A model generated the notes under the pieces. It worked only from the letters and a program-made list of their open reading frames with translations, made no database searches and was not told the origin of the DNA. From positions 1 through 5,897 of the forward strand of contig JAEWIW010000018.1 of the NCBI GenBank assembly GCA_023386855.1: 5,897 nucleotides of DNA, given 5' to 3'. This DNA comes from Bacteroidota bacterium. Lineage in GTDB: Bacteria > Bacteroidota > Bacteroidia > Chitinophagales > Chitinophagaceae. Both the position numbers and the translations under genes were made by a program. Below are positions 5,737-5,897 of this stretch, in pieces (position 1 is the first letter of the stretch; each line of letters opens with the position of its first letter).

Positions 5737-5897
5737 ATGCAAAAGCTATTCATTTTGATAGCCGAAGATGATGCAGACGATCGATTCCTGTTACAGACTG
5801 TCTTTGACGAAAAGGGCTATCCTGATAAATTAGAGTTTGTAGAAAATGGAGTGGAATTGTTGGAGCGGTTAACCCATATCCTTGATAAGAACAACCC
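5737..5897 (+). CDS. CheY/Rcp1-like response regulator, C-terminal part outside window
   Basis: This is the first 53 codons of a receiver protein that runs off the right edge. The N-terminus MQKLFILIAEDDADDRFLLQ carries the acidic Mg-binding pair (D11, D12) after the first beta strand, and VENGVELLERL is the alpha-2 region typical of receivers. The IAEDDADDR form is characteristic of small single-domain receivers of the Rcp1 type, which are often paired with phytochrome-like kinases and common in Bacteroidota. The phosphorylation-site Asp lies beyond the window. Whether an output domain follows cannot be seen. The gene is divergent from the small ORF and lipoprotein gene, with an 84-bp spacer, and is preceded by a TATATTTG element. 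The start at 5737 follows an A-rich stretch without a Shine-Dalgarno sequence. A link to the CHASE3 kinase, which has the related SHDLQEPLRKI type of H-box, is only a possibility. Confidence 0.87.
   Translation, partial: MQKLFILIAEDDADDRFLLQTVFDEKGYPDKLEFVENGVELLERLTHILDKNN

Noticed and set aside
1..5897. Search by eye for a mobile element, CRISPR array, tRNA, toxin-antitoxin or defence system
   Set aside because: No transposase or integrase motifs, no regularly spaced repeats, no cloverleaf-like sequence and no defence-type proteins were seen. The genes are ordinary chromosomal families.

Overview
The window looks like chromosomal DNA of a Bacteroidota species, most likely close to the Chitinophagaceae. 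This rests on the acidic, Tyr/Asp-rich linker of the RpoN protein, the lack of clear Shine-Dalgarno sequences, a TAnnTTTG-type promoter element, and the style of the response regulators and of the glycine-zipper OmpA lipoprotein. Coding density is high. I see no mobile element, CRISPR array, tRNA or rRNA. The genus call is inference from protein style only.

Left part (1-3326): the minus strand carries rpoN (sigma-54), followed 53 bp downstream by the start of a response regulator whose receiver domain resembles those of NtrC-type sigma-54 activators. It runs off the left edge. Divergent from rpoN is a CHASE3-domain membrane histidine kinase. The 188-bp region between them holds an interrupted palindrome, TTTTGG-N8-TTGCAA-N8-CCAAAA. 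On each strand it reads as a sigma-54 -24/-12 promoter (GG and GC correctly spaced), with the TTGCAA block shared. This suggests, but does not prove, that sigma-54 acts on its own gene.

Middle part (3327-4571): a short-chain dehydrogenase of the YghA/GSP39 type lies on the minus strand, and its stop codon directly abuts the stop codon of the kinase. After a 243-bp gap comes a 54-aa DUF1328/YtjA-type membrane protein on the plus strand. It is easy to miss because a slightly longer spurious frame covers it. Two strong intrinsic terminators follow, one for each strand.

Right part (4738-5897): a minus-strand OmpA-domain lipoprotein with a glycine zipper sits downstream of a small charged 70-codon ORF of unknown function. 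Divergent from these is the start of a stand-alone CheY/Rcp1-like response regulator, preceded by a perfect TATATTTG -7 element, which runs off the right edge.

Overall this is signal transduction (sigma-54, kinase, two receivers) next to envelope and stress-associated genes (SDR, DUF1328, OmpA lipoprotein). I found no convincing new multi-gene system. The most interesting signal is the double sigma-54-like element in front of rpoN.
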